This document shows, piece after piece, positions 38,512 to 46,521 of a stretch of DNA of 46,521 nucleotides; position 1 is the stretch's first letter; each line of letters begins with the position of its first letter. The notes under the pieces are model-generated. The model worked only from the letters and a program-made list of their open reading frames with translations, was not told where the DNA came from and made no database searches. This DNA comes from Tritrichomonas foetus (taxonomy: Eukaryota > Parabasalia > Tritrichomonadida > Tritrichomonadidae): NCBI GenBank assembly GCA_001839685.1, contig MLAK01001038.1:115136-161656 (forward strand), read 5' to 3'. Both the position numbers and the translations under genes were made by a program.

Positions 38512-39627
38512 TTAAAGAGAGACAAATTCGAGCATGTCGCGCATATCCGTCTGTATATGAAAGAATGCGAGCGCATCACCGATCGATATCACATTTAGAG
38601 AAGGCGGGTCCATGTACGGCTTCCCCAGCATCACCACAATTTCACGAGTCCTGTTTCTATATACAATAGAGCCATCGTAAATCCTGGGAACCATGAAAAT
38701 TCCATTGCTGTCGATCATTCCATCGTAGAGTGTTGTTGTTTCTCCGTCAGGTGCAACGTAAAGTATGAACCACCAATTCCGGACAGTATCATACGCGCGA
38801 ATCATTGCATATCGTTTGTTTTCAAGTTTCCCTCCAACCAAAATTAAATATCGATCAACGCTGACGAGCATTCCGCCTTTCAATTCGTAGGGGGGAGGAT
38901 TTCCGACTGGATTCAGAAGCTCTACTTGGTTTGTGGCAATATTGTATCGATGAATTACATCACTTTTTGATGAACCAATTATGTACAAATTTCCGTCATT
39001 TGTCGCAAATGCAGCATCAGCTCTACCATGAGCATCACATGGCACTTTTGTCCAGGTGCCATTTGAGGTATCATAGGTCCACAAATCATTCAAAAAATTG
39101 CCATTAAAGCCACCCCAAATTGCGATTTTGCCTGACGAATATCCCATCGAATGACCAATGCGGCCTGGTGGTCCGTGATCTGTCGCGTTCGATTGTCCAT
39201 TTAAGTGCGTGATTGTTTGAGCTTGTAAATCGATCATGTGAAGGTCGGATAAATATTGGGAATTTGAAAGACCACCAAAAACAAAGATTTTGAAATCAAC
39301 GGCAACAGCAGTTGCTCCTGATCTTGGAGTAACACTTGAAACATCAATTGGAAGTTTTTGCCATTTTTTATTTGCAAAATCGATCATCCAAATATCGTTG
39401 AAAAATTCACTATCATCATTCGAACCATAACCAATGACTGCAACATCGCGATTTGGGAAGTTTACAGTGAAATGATGGGCGCGGGACTTCGGTGGCATAG
39501 AATCGGGAAAAGAAATTGAGAATTTCGAAATAAAAGCGGTCGAGCGGATTTGTTTTGGTTGCTCGGGCATAACAAATTGATCATTTGTATATTTTGAGTG
39601 AGGATTTCCGCTCTGAACTCCTCCCAT
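38512..39627 (-). CDS. Kelch-repeat protein with N-myristoylation-type N-terminus
   Basis: Encodes about 371 residues. The frame is open back to a TTG at 39636, but the first ATG (39627) gives MGGVQSGNPHSKY. Gly2 followed by Ser6 is the consensus for N-myristoylation, supporting this start. The rest is a kelch beta-propeller with blades such as DIWMIDFANKKWQKLP.., IFVFGGLSNSQYLSDLHMIDLQ, IAIWGGFNGNFLNDLWTYDTSNGTWTKVP and LILVGGKLENKRYAMIRAYD. Kelch propellers bind other proteins; here a lipid anchor could hold it at a membrane. No BTB, F-box or catalytic domain is attached. A 15-bp-stem hairpin lies 51 nt upstream of the start. Confidence 0.82.
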   Translation of the reverse strand: MGGVQSGNPHSKYTNDQFVMPEQPKQIRSTAFISKFSISFPDSMPPKSRAHHFTVNFPNRDVAVIGYGSNDDSEFFNDIWMIDFANKKWQKLPIDVSSVTPRSGATAVAVDFKIFVFGGLSNSQYLSDLHMIDLQAQTITHLNGQSNATDHGPPGRIGHSMGYSSGKIAIWGGFNGNFLNDLWTYDTSNGTWTKVPCDAHGRADAAFATNDGNLYIIGSSKSDVIHRYNIATNQVELLNPVGNPPPYELKGGMLVSVDRYLILVGGKLENKRYAMIRAYDTVRNWWFILYVAPDGETTTLYDGMIDSNGIFMVPRIYDGSIVYRNRTREIVVMLGKPYMDPPSLNVISIGDALAFFHIQTDMRDMLEFVSL

Positions 39628-39677
39628 AAGCTTCAAAAATCTTCGTTTCTAAAATCTTCATCGTTCTTAAAAACCGA

Positions 39678-39717
39678 TTTTTCATATCACATGGTTTCAG
39701 ATATGTGATATGAAAAA
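39678..39717. repeat. Hairpin with perfect 15-bp stem upstream of kelch gene
   Basis: TTTTTCATATCACAT (39678-39692) and its exact reverse complement (39703-39717) flank a 10-nt loop. With a bulged A the stem extends by a further CG pair on each side. It is 51 nt upstream of the kelch ATG, within the likely promoter. Confidence 0.85.
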
Positions 39718-40451
39718 CGATACCAAAGGTATGTGAGGTAAATGATATAGAAATCTTTGAAAAGATCAAGACAAATCAGATCAGATGTTCTGATTCTGAT
39801 CAGGAAATTGATAAAAGTGAATATGCCTCATACTATGATTATGCGAATTATTTACTTATAATGATTTTTTCTATATTTTATATTGCCAAGTAGTCAAACA
39901 TTCATTTTTGAGCAATGAGAGAGTTATAAAAAACATGATTCTTTGTAGGAAAAATATATGAATAATAATGTTTTGTAAACATTGTTTACTGATTATTGAT
40001 ATCGATTTATTATCATAAAAAGCTGGAATTTTGAAATATTAATCAATAAAATAAGTATGGCAATAGTCAACTCTGGTTTTGGATTTATATCTGAAATAAA
40101 ATATTATAAATATATTTATATGTACATACGATGTTTCTTGTTTCTACAAATAAATGAAATGTAATTTTATATGAGTTTTTTATTTTAATTTTTTAAAGCT
40201 TATCATCAATGAAGACTCTAAGTAATTCCTATTTATTGGACAACTAGGTTGTAAAATGTCTTCAGCTCTTTGTGATTTTGTGAGACTAAATTTGTTTGTT
40301 ACGTAATTTCTTTGAAATAATTCAAAAGAAAAAAAGGTTATCGACTTTTTTTTATTTCTCACAAAACAGCGGCCACTTATGACTTTTCTTCAATAATAAT
40401 GAGTTGTCGAACAAGCAAATGCATCTGGGTAATTTTTTTATATATAAAATA

Positions 40452-40489
40452 TTGTTAGCGGGCTTTGTCTAACAAATTTCGTCGAAATA
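40452..40489. repeat. Two adjacent small hairpins
   Basis: TTGTTAG and CTAACAA form a perfect 7-bp stem around a 10-nt loop (40452-40475). ATTTCG and CGAAAT (about 40477-40489) form a second 6-bp inverted repeat with a single central base. They lie in the long kelch/E2F-like gap. They could be a small structured RNA or chance. Confidence 0.45.
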
Positions 40490-41340
40490 TTCGATTTGAT
40501 GATATCCGGTCAATGAAACTACATCTGCATTTTAGTTGTCCTATATAAAAAAACATATAATAAATATATGTTCCACTCCAATATATATTCTAAATAATAT
40601 CCATAGATTGAGATATTATAGCAACACCTTGCTTTCTGGGGAATAAAGTTTTCAAACAAAAAGTTCATAAAAGCTGTATCAAATTTTGAAATCTCTTTTT
40701 TCCCCAAGAATTCCTAATTTCACTTTTTATTATGACAATTTTAAATGTGTTATCAATATTTCTGAGTAAATAATATATTATCATTCAATTTATATATTAA
40801 TGATATCCTTTTCTATCAAAATAACTCAATCCAGATAAAATATTTTTTCAATTTTTATATTAAGATTTTCATTTTGTTCTCATTTTTTTGTAGATAGAAA
40901 AAATAATTCTGATAATTCTTCACAAATCATTTTTCAGGCTATACAATTCACATCATAAAAACTATGTTTTTGAATTGTTTACTTCCATTATAAATTTATT
41001 TTTCAAACAAATGATGATTTTGAAACGTTTACACTCATCAACCAAAATCGATTTATTCAGCTAAATACAAGTCAGAGAAGTGATCCCTCGCAAAGCGTTT
41101 TGGTTGAGAAGTGATTATCAAATTTGAGCAAATCCACACCGAAAAAGTGGAGAAATATGAAGGATATATTCAAATATATTTCAAACTAAAGAAATAACAT
41201 AGAAAAAGGACAATTTATTCAGAAAACTTATACAAATTCAGGAAAAACATTAAAAAAAAATTCAATTAAAAATATCCATAAAGTGATTATCATTGAAAAA
41301 TTAAGAGTTTATTTTCAAAAAAAATATAGCGAAAGGAATA

Positions 41341-42087
41341 ATGTCCAAGACGAGCACAAAAGCGCGCCGCAGCAACAAGCCATGCGTGCCGCAGGAACAA
41401 CGCCCAACTGAGCGGCAGCAATTCGGCTCGTTTATACAACGCGTAATTCGCCAGTTTGAACTATCTCAAAATAATCCCGTCCGATTTAACGACATTGCCG
41501 ACTGCGACAAACGACGTCAGAGCGATTTATTTAACATACTCGATGCGCTTGAAGTATTTGGTCACGTCAGCGACAAACTTATCGTGTGGCGTGGCTTTGG
41601 GGCAACGACCGCAGCATTTGTTCGTTACGGCGTTCAAAACGAGCTGCGAGCCCACACAGACAGTATAATAGAAATTTTTCGGGTGGGTCCCTCCCCATCT
41701 CTCGCCGTTTTAGTAATTAAATTCATCAGTCTTTTCATATTTCTGGGGATTGATTCCCTCAATATCAGAGAAGTGGCAAATTTAATGGCAGATACACCTG
41801 ACCACGCAAAAAAGGTGTTACGTAGACAGTATTTGGTCGTATTTGTTCTCGAACAGTGCGGAGTTATCGAACATGGATATGCATATTCTCATTACATGCT
41901 CAAACAGCCTCTTGATGTGATTGTCAGCGCGATATTTCAGGAGGTTCCCCGCCTCAGGATGTTCCCCGAAGAGTCCGTTGAGGCCTTATTAAACAGATTA
42001 GATGATGTATATATCAAAAATTTGCACAGAAGGAGGATGGAGCTCTACCATCAGGCTGTGAATAGATTCGATCAAGAACAGGAATAA
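41341..42087 (+). CDS. E2F-like protein with two winged-helix domains
   Basis: Encodes 248 residues. The first domain (about 28-86) reads FGSFIQRVIRQFELSQ..VRFNDIADCDKRRQSDLFNILDALEVFGHVSDKLIVWRGF. This follows the E2F/DP winged-helix pattern, whose recognition helix is RRIYDIxNVLExxGLIxK..xxWxG; here it is KRRQSDLFNILDALEVFGHV. The second (about 118-180), SPSLAVLVIKFISLF..LNIREVANLMA..KKVLRRQYLVVFVLEQCGVIEHG, shows the same plan. Two such domains in one chain are the arrangement of atypical E2Fs (E2F7/8, DEL), which bind DNA without DP. The C-terminal 65 residues are helical and charged. RRxYDI is not strictly kept, so DNA specificity may differ. The first 120 bp are strikingly GC-richer (about 55%) than the surrounding DNA. 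Confidence 0.6.
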   Translation: MSKTSTKARRSNKPCVPQEQRPTERQQFGSFIQRVIRQFELSQNNPVRFNDIADCDKRRQSDLFNILDALEVFGHVSDKLIVWRGFGATTAAFVRYGVQNELRAHTDSIIEIFRVGPSPSLAVLVIKFISLFIFLGIDSLNIREVANLMADTPDHAKKVLRRQYLVVFVLEQCGVIEHGYAYSHYMLKQPLDVIVSAIFQEVPRLRMFPEESVEALLNRLDDVYIKNLHRRRMELYHQAVNRFDQEQE

Positions 42088-42618
42088 TTTATGTGATTTA
42101 TTTTTTATTAATGTGTTACTGTTATTTTTTTACGTAAATTTGTGTTTCTGATTCAATTTTCGGAATTTTTTTCTCTGATTTTATTTAAATTCGTGTTTCT
42201 GAGCTTTTGTTGATTCACTCACTGTATCGATTTTATGCGAAAAATAATTTTTTTGTAAATCATCTGAAAATGGAGAACAGGCATTTCACTAGATCATAAA
42301 ATATGATGTGATTTGAAAAATGGAAAGAAAAAGATCAATAATAAATCAATTTTTATTTATTATTTTTTTTTTATCGAAATAAAGCAAAAAATATACTAAA
42401 ATTTATTTCCTACTATATTTTTAATTATGTACTCCAAAAAAGTATATGTTTTCAATTATCAATCTGGAAAAATTTATTAAATTTAATTTAATTTCTGAAA
42501 TTAAATATTATTTCCCAAAAACACAGATAGTGGATAAATCAAAAAGGGATGAAAATCTTAATTTTATAATTTTTAATAAAATATAAATAAAACACAAAAA
42601 AAAAATATAAACACATTG
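42088..42618. other. Convergent intergenic spacer
   Basis: This 531-bp AT-rich gap with T and A runs holds the 3' flanks of the E2F-like and RasGEF genes. I see no gene. Confidence 0.5.
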
Positions 42619-45600
42619 TCAAATATTTTCACCTGGACGTGCCGCTTCGAAGATCTTGGAGTGAATAAGCAAATCATCAGTTGACTTTTTTCTCTCACTT
42701 AGTTGTCTGCAATGCTCTAAAATTAGACCATCAAGTTGGAATTTCATTTTCGATCCCCAATCTTGGAATATAAATTCTATAATATCTGCGTAAGCTTTTT
42801 GCATTTTCATGTTATAGCCTTCAGTACCATCTGGAAGAGGACGAGTGTCTTTGTTTCCTTCTTTCAAATAGATCAAATCAGTCAAAAATGGACCAATAAA
42901 TGGTAATGTTTTCTCCGGATACTGGGAACAATCTTTCTTATATTTAATGATGGCTTTATGTGTTGGATTTGTGATTGAATGAAGCGAATTAAAAGTGGAA
43001 ATTTGTCTTTTCCCAACAAGTTTCCATGTTGCTTCGAGTCTGTTCACTGGATAACAAGATAAAGCAGCATCAATTTCGAAAAGAAGCATGTAATTACGTA
43101 TCTTTTTGGCTTCTTCCATAACTTTTATCCAATAGGCAATTTTAGCAGCTCGATTTTTAGCTCCATCAACCATGATTGATGTAGCAATGAAAACAGAAGT
43201 GCTATTAAATCTATCAAGTAGATTACTGAAATTAGGAGAGTATATTTCTTTCTCTTTTTTCATCCAGCCTAAATCTACAAGTTCGCTTCTTTGAAGCTTT
43301 CTAAATATTTCTAATTCAATGTACGTGAAATGCTTTGCAATAACGCTTGGTTCAAGTTTTAAGTCCATCAATCTCATTGTTGCATAGTTGGAATTTTGAG
43401 TGAGTGTTGGGGTTGGAACTGGCATGTTAAAATAATCTAAGCTTGTTTCTTTATTCTTTAATCCATTAATGCATGCCCGAAGGAAACATACTTTATTCGC
43501 TACAACAGATTTTTTCGATGTTTCTGGTATGTTTAAGTTCAAGATAATATTTAATGCATCACTGGTTTTTGAAGAACAATAATCTTTGCCGTAAAAATCA
43601 TTAGGGAAAAGACAGAGCCACCAAATGATATATTGTATGATACTTTTCACTAAGTCAATATTGATGGTATTACCATTCTTTATTGAAGATGCAAAGGAAT
43701 GAATTTTACTGGCAAAAAATGATGGTTTTAATCCCAAATTATGCCAAGCAATAATATGTAAAACATCTTGGTCATTTCCTGAAATATCTGATCCGAATTT
43801 AAAATCATTAAAGGAGTCAATAGAAATAGTTTCAACATATGTTTGACCATCTTGCACAAAAGTTGTAATTTTCGATTTATCTGGTCTGAACAAAGTCGTT
43901 AAATTGAAGTCTATGTATTCAGAAACTTCGTTTCCAATTTGAATATTTCTTGCAGCAACTTCTTTGTTCATTTGATTCATTAAATCTTTAAAGTCTGGAT
44001 TGGTTTGATTAATTGGGTTTTCATTAACATCATAAAGACTTACATTTCGATTGATATGAATTTGTCTTCTTCTTGATTTTTCACTAATTCCAACACCATG
44101 ATCATGCTTGTCATTAATTAACAAAGGGGAAATACCAGAAGGTGATGATTCATAGTCTTCTCCATTACCTAAAAGACATCCAGTAAATGCACTTTCTTCA
44201 TGAGGAGCATCATCTTCAATCAGATTTAAACTAAGTGTGGCTAAAGATGACATACGATGAAGATTACTAGGAATGACATTAAATGTGTTCAATGCTTGTT
44301 TGGTCTCCTCTGGATTTTGTCTGTATTGATCGGCGAAATTATTAAAAACTTTTTGTGGCATGTTTTTTCTGTTTAAGGTTTCATTATTAAATTCGGCATT
44401 ATCTTCTTCACTACTATCATTATCTGATTCAGTGAATTGACTTTGAGCACTTCCTTTAGCAATTTTACCTGGTAATGGCGGTTTACCAGCTCGAGGTGGA
44501 AGTGGAATTGGATTAATTCTAACTTTCTCTTGAGTGTATAGATAATGAGGGTCGATTGATTGGTTATTAAATTCTGCAATAAGTGGACCAGTTGGTGGAG
44601 GGTCGATATTATTGGCATAGTAGCAAACTATACTCTGAGAATCTGAAAGTGATAATTGGATAGCAGGTTTGACTTTTATTGATGAAAGTCGATTGGCTTT
44701 TTGCATTGAAGCAATACTACTTGCTGTGGGCATCATAACTTTATTATCTGGCGGGGATCGTTCAATAGATCGATTACTGATTGGAGCTTTTAATAAATCT
44801 TGAGGTTCATATTTTACAGGTATACTTTCTTGTCTTCCGTGCCGAATATTTGGAAGTTTTGGAATATTTCCATCTGTCAAAACGTTATCTTTGATAGGTT
44901 TTGGCGTTGGAGAAAAATTAGTTGCAGCCTTATTCAAGCTGTCATTACTTGGTTTTCGTGGAATTCCTGGAGAAGATTTTGGTTGTGGTGGGTTTTCCAT
45001 ATTCTCTTCATTTTTATCACTCTCAAAATTAATAGCAGCTACGAGATTAATATCACCATAGCTGTTTGATTCTTTTTTGACTAATTTCCTTGAAGGTGAT
45101 GATTGATCACTTTTCGATATCTGCCGTTCTTGAGAACTCATATTGGCTTGAGAATTGCTTCTGTGAGGCATTTTAACTGATTCTGTATGGGACAAAGGTA
45201 GTCCTTGTGTATTTTTTTCTTTCAGTAATTCGGTTTTTGTATCATTTTGAATACGAATTTCTTTTTGAACATCTTTTTTGTTTTCATTATTTTGATTATT
45301 ATTATGATTATGATTGTTATTATGATTGTTGTTATGATTGATATGTTGATTGTTGTTATGATTAATGTGCTGATTGTTGTTGTGATTGATATGCTGATTG
45401 TTATTTGTGATATGCTGATTGTTATTTGTGATATGCTGATTGTTATTTTGAGGACTATTCTGATAATTGTGATTTAATTTTAGTATATTTTTATTTACAA
45501 CAATTTGACTCTTCCTTCGAATATCATCATTGCTATTATTATTATTTTCTCCTATATTTGGTGATGCTTTAATTATGGCGCTATGCCGATTAGAATTATG

Positions 45601-46035
45601 AGAATTATTAGGAATATTGTTTGTATTACTGCCTGGATTATTTACAGCATCAGATGAGCTTTTTCTTTGGACATTTGAAGAGGCATTTTGCTCAGCACTA
45701 GATATTCTTTTTTTAAGGATTATTTTTTTCTCAGCAGAATTACTCCTCGTATTGTTTGTATTTTCGTTTGTAGAAATACCTTGAGTATTTGTGCATGTTT
45801 TAACATTTAGACTTGTATTTCTGGGAGCCGAGGTTTTATTCGATAAATTTCTTGGATCACTTTCGTCATTTGTAGAAATCTTCTTACGTATTTTTTTCTT
45901 AGTTCTCCGTTTCCGTGTTGTTTCTTGTGGTGCCTCGCTGCTATCAACGTAAAATTGGTCGTCTTCGTCATTTATTGTGGAATTGAGTCCGCTTGCACTT
46001 TCGCTTAAATCTACTGAATCAGCAGTATCTGTCAT
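42619..46035 (-). CDS. Ras guanine nucleotide exchange factor (CDC25 homology domain)
   Basis: Encodes at least 1138 residues from the ATG at 46035. The first 680 residues are disordered and rich in Asn and Ser, with a basic patch RKRRTKKKIRKK, Pro-rich stretches and NNQHI repeats. From about residue 725 a RasGEF N-terminal (REM) region is visible. The catalytic CDC25 domain (about 897-1120) follows: FTYIELEIFRKLQRSELVDLGW, LFEIDAALSCYPVNRLEATWKLV and LPFIGPFLTDLIYLKEGN, all family signatures. The enzyme loads GTP onto a Ras-type GTPase. The reading frame stays open for 50 codons upstream of 46035 with coding-like acidic sequence (TFESSSDSDEYDSPE) but has no in-frame ATG, so the true N-terminus is probably further right, perhaps through an intron (46187-46223). 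Confidence 0.9.
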   Translation of the reverse strand: MTDTADSVDLSESASGLNSTINDEDDQFYVDSSEAPQETTRKRRTKKKIRKKISTNDESDPRNLSNKTSAPRNTSLNVKTCTNTQGISTNENTNNTRSNSAEKKIILKKRISSAEQNASSNVQRKSSSDAVNNPGSNTNNIPNNSHNSNRHSAIIKASPNIGENNNNSNDDIRRKSQIVVNKNILKLNHNYQNSPQNNNQHITNNNQHITNNNQHINHNNNQHINHNNNQHINHNNNHNNNHNHNNNQNNENKKDVQKEIRIQNDTKTELLKEKNTQGLPLSHTESVKMPHRSNSQANMSSQERQISKSDQSSPSRKLVKKESNSYGDINLVAAINFESDKNEENMENPPQPKSSPGIPRKPSNDSLNKAATNFSPTPKPIKDNVLTDGNIPKLPNIRHGRQESIPVKYEPQDLLKAPISNRSIERSPPDNKVMMPTASSIASMQKANRLSSIKVKPAIQLSLSDSQSIVCYYANNIDPPPTGPLIAEFNNQSIDPHYLYTQEKVRINPIPLPPRAGKPPLPGKIAKGSAQSQFTESDNDSSEEDNAEFNNETLNRKNMPQKVFNNFADQYRQNPEETKQALNTFNVIPSNLHRMSSLATLSLNLIEDDAPHEESAFTGCLLGNGEDYESSPSGISPLLINDKHDHGVGISEKSRRRQIHINRNVSLYDVNENPINQTNPDFKDLMNQMNKEVAARNIQIGNEVSEYIDFNLTTLFRPDKSKITTFVQDGQTYVETISIDSFNDFKFGSDISGNDQDVLHIIAWHNLGLKPSFFASKIHSFASSIKNGNTINIDLVKSIIQYIIWWLCLFPNDFYGKDYCSSKTSDALNIILNLNIPETSKKSVVANKVCFLRACINGLKNKETSLDYFNMPVPTPTLTQNSNYATMRLMDLKLEPSVIAKHFTYIELEIFRKLQRSELVDLGWMKKEKEIYSPNFSNLLDRFNSTSVFIATSIMVDGAKNRAAKIAYWIKVMEEAKKIRNYMLLFEIDAALSCYPVNRLEATWKLVGKRQISTFNSLHSITNPTHKAIIKYKKDCSQYPEKTLPFIGPFLTDLIYLKEGNKDTRPLPDGTEGYNMKMQKAYADIIEFIFQDWGSKMKFQLDGLILEHCRQLSERKKSTDDLLIHSKIFEAARPGENI
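45295..45450 (-). repeat. Asn-rich coding repeat (NNQHI units)
   Basis: Tandem 21- and 24-bp units encode NNQHITN and NNQHINHN copies, followed by HNNNHNNN, in the disordered part of the RasGEF. The copies are nearly identical at DNA level, so recent expansion is likely. Confidence 0.8.
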
Positions 46036-46186
46036 ATTTTCATCGTTGTTGTCACTGCTCCCTTTGGTTGCCGCTTGTTGAGAAGTGGTTTCTGAAATAA
46101 TATCGTTATTGGTACATTCAGGAGAGTCATATTCGTCTGAATCTGAGCTTGATTCGAATGTTACTAATTGTCGTGGTGTATTTAGC

Positions 46187-46223
46187 CTGCATATACCTTA
46201 ATTGGGAGAAGAAGGAGTCTTAC
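46187..46223 (-). other. Candidate 37-nt spliceosomal intron at the RasGEF 5' end
   Basis: On the minus strand, GTAAGA (46223 to 46218) and a terminal GCAG (46190 to 46187) bound 37 nt. Removing them joins a 98-nt first exon, starting at an ATG at 46321 (MKQVVRKSELL...), in exact phase to the open frame that leads into the RasGEF. The 3' end lacks the T. vaginalis ACTAACACACAG motif, so the call is tentative. Confidence 0.4.
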
Positions 46224-46403
46224 AGCCTCGTGGAATTCCCCTTCTCCACATTCAAATAAACTTGGAATATTTGAAACTTTTTGATTGTGAGTAATTCACT
46301 TTTTCTGACCACTTGTTTCATTTTTTATGTTTTTCCAATCACATTATCATCAGTTGTTATGATAATCGTAGTGAAAAGTGAGATGTATACAAACCAAATA
46401 GTC

Positions 46404-46412
46404 TTAACGTAC
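46404..46412 (+). promoter_or_regulatory. TTAACGTAC element upstream of RasGEF
   Basis: An exact copy of the 9-mer, 83 nt upstream of the candidate first ATG at 46321. Read from the gene it is GTACGTTAA, the same orientation as at cyclin B. Confidence 0.4.
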
Positions 46413-46521
46413 GAAATCACTAAAATGATCCTTATCATCAGTATTACTTAATGGGAAAAAATCAGTCAGTCGAAAATCCACTTTTTATAAACTTTTTGAT
46501 AGAATTGAATAATTATTTTTT

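Larger units (their letters stand above)
39628..41340. other. Long intergenic region between divergent kelch and E2F-like genes
   Basis: This 1.7-kb AT-rich DNA carries the 39678 hairpin and the paired small hairpins at 40452. Short open frames at 40180-40362 and 40519-40707 (minus) have no coding character. I see no tRNA, snRNA or rRNA. Confidence 0.5.
46036..46521. other. RasGEF 5' flank, right edge of window
   Basis: This region holds the open N-terminal extension of the RasGEF (46036-46186), the candidate intron and first exon, and a GC-richer hairpin (GGAGAAG ... CTTCTCC, about 46205-46247). The TTAACGTAC element at 46404 is also here. The last 80 bp are AT-rich with no visible gene. 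Confidence 0.5.

Noticed and set aside
40180..40707. Two short minus-strand open frames between kelch and E2F-like genes
   Set aside because: 60 and 62 codons, AT-driven composition, no recognisable features; one has no good ATG context.
45247..45477. Plus-strand frame encoding MLIVVMID repeats
   Set aside because: It is the complement of the Asn-rich NNQHI repeat of the RasGEF.
46205..46247. GGAGAAG...CTTCTCC pairing as a tRNA acceptor stem
   Set aside because: Only about 43 nt separate the outer ends and no T-loop or anticodon arm can be drawn, so it is at best a simple hairpin.
1..46521. CRISPR array, phage, integron or operon-type defence island
   Set aside because: The gene content (cyclin, Mediator, importin, RasGEF, sialidase, PAS-cyclase) is eukaryotic and the genes are individually transcribed on both strands; no regularly spaced direct repeats outside coding low-complexity tracts were seen.

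Overview
The window is AT-rich nuclear DNA of a unicellular eukaryote, most likely a parabasalid (trichomonad) of the Tritrichomonas foetus type. Four things point there. Genes are densely packed on both strands, nearly all uninterrupted, with short UTR-sized gaps. One gene encodes a very long multi-membrane-span protein ending in PAS plus a class III cyclase domain whose catalytic box reads NMAQQM, as I recall for the large trichomonad cyclase family. There is a membrane-anchored GH33 sialidase. There are two Pmp-like beta-helix surface proteins with C-terminal anchors. The Trichomonas vaginalis initiator (TCA-Py-T/A) is not consistently present before the start codons, so I favour Tritrichomonas over Trichomonas. 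The species call is inference.

Layout, left to right: LST8-like WD40 protein (+); Pmp-like surface protein (-), divergent from a DHHC-family palmitoyltransferase carrying DHFC (+); coiled-coil protein (-), divergent from an ankyrin protein with a frameshift (+); secreted GRP170/Lhs1-like Hsp70 relative (+); very charged K/D/N-rich protein interrupted by a 325-N assembly gap (+); B-type cyclin with D-box and KEN box (-); sialidase (+); a 1.3-kb gap without a gene; transmembrane PAS-cyclase, frameshifted near its N-terminus (+); MED14-like Mediator subunit (-), divergent from a small proline-rich ORF (+); importin-alpha-like ARM protein (-); DZIP1-like zinc-finger protein (-), divergent from a second Pmp-like protein (+); multi-RRM-like RNA-binding protein (+); unknown basic protein (-), divergent from a tail-anchored protein (+); LysM-GRAM-like-TLDc protein (-); kelch protein with an N-myristoylation-type start (-); E2F-like protein with two winged helices (+); RasGEF (-) at the right edge, possibly with a small first exon and a 37-nt intron.

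The genes do not form an operon or a defence island. They are housekeeping and signalling genes: TOR and Ras signalling (LST8, RasGEF), cyclic nucleotide signalling, cell cycle (cyclin B, E2F-like), transcription (MED14), nuclear import, secretory-pathway folding, lipid modification, flagellar base (DZIP1-like) and the host-facing surface (sialidase, two Pmp-like).

I found no convincing single new multi-gene system. The most unexpected non-coding signals are these: a 9-bp element (TTAACGTAC) present four times, always outside coding DNA and within about 90 bp of a start codon; a roughly 118-bp fold-back element near 38.4 kb; a perfect 26-bp palindrome near 35.6 kb; and a 15-bp-stem hairpin just upstream of the kelch gene. 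Two frameshifts fall at simple-sequence tracts and could be real or assembly errors. All family calls are by eye, without any search.
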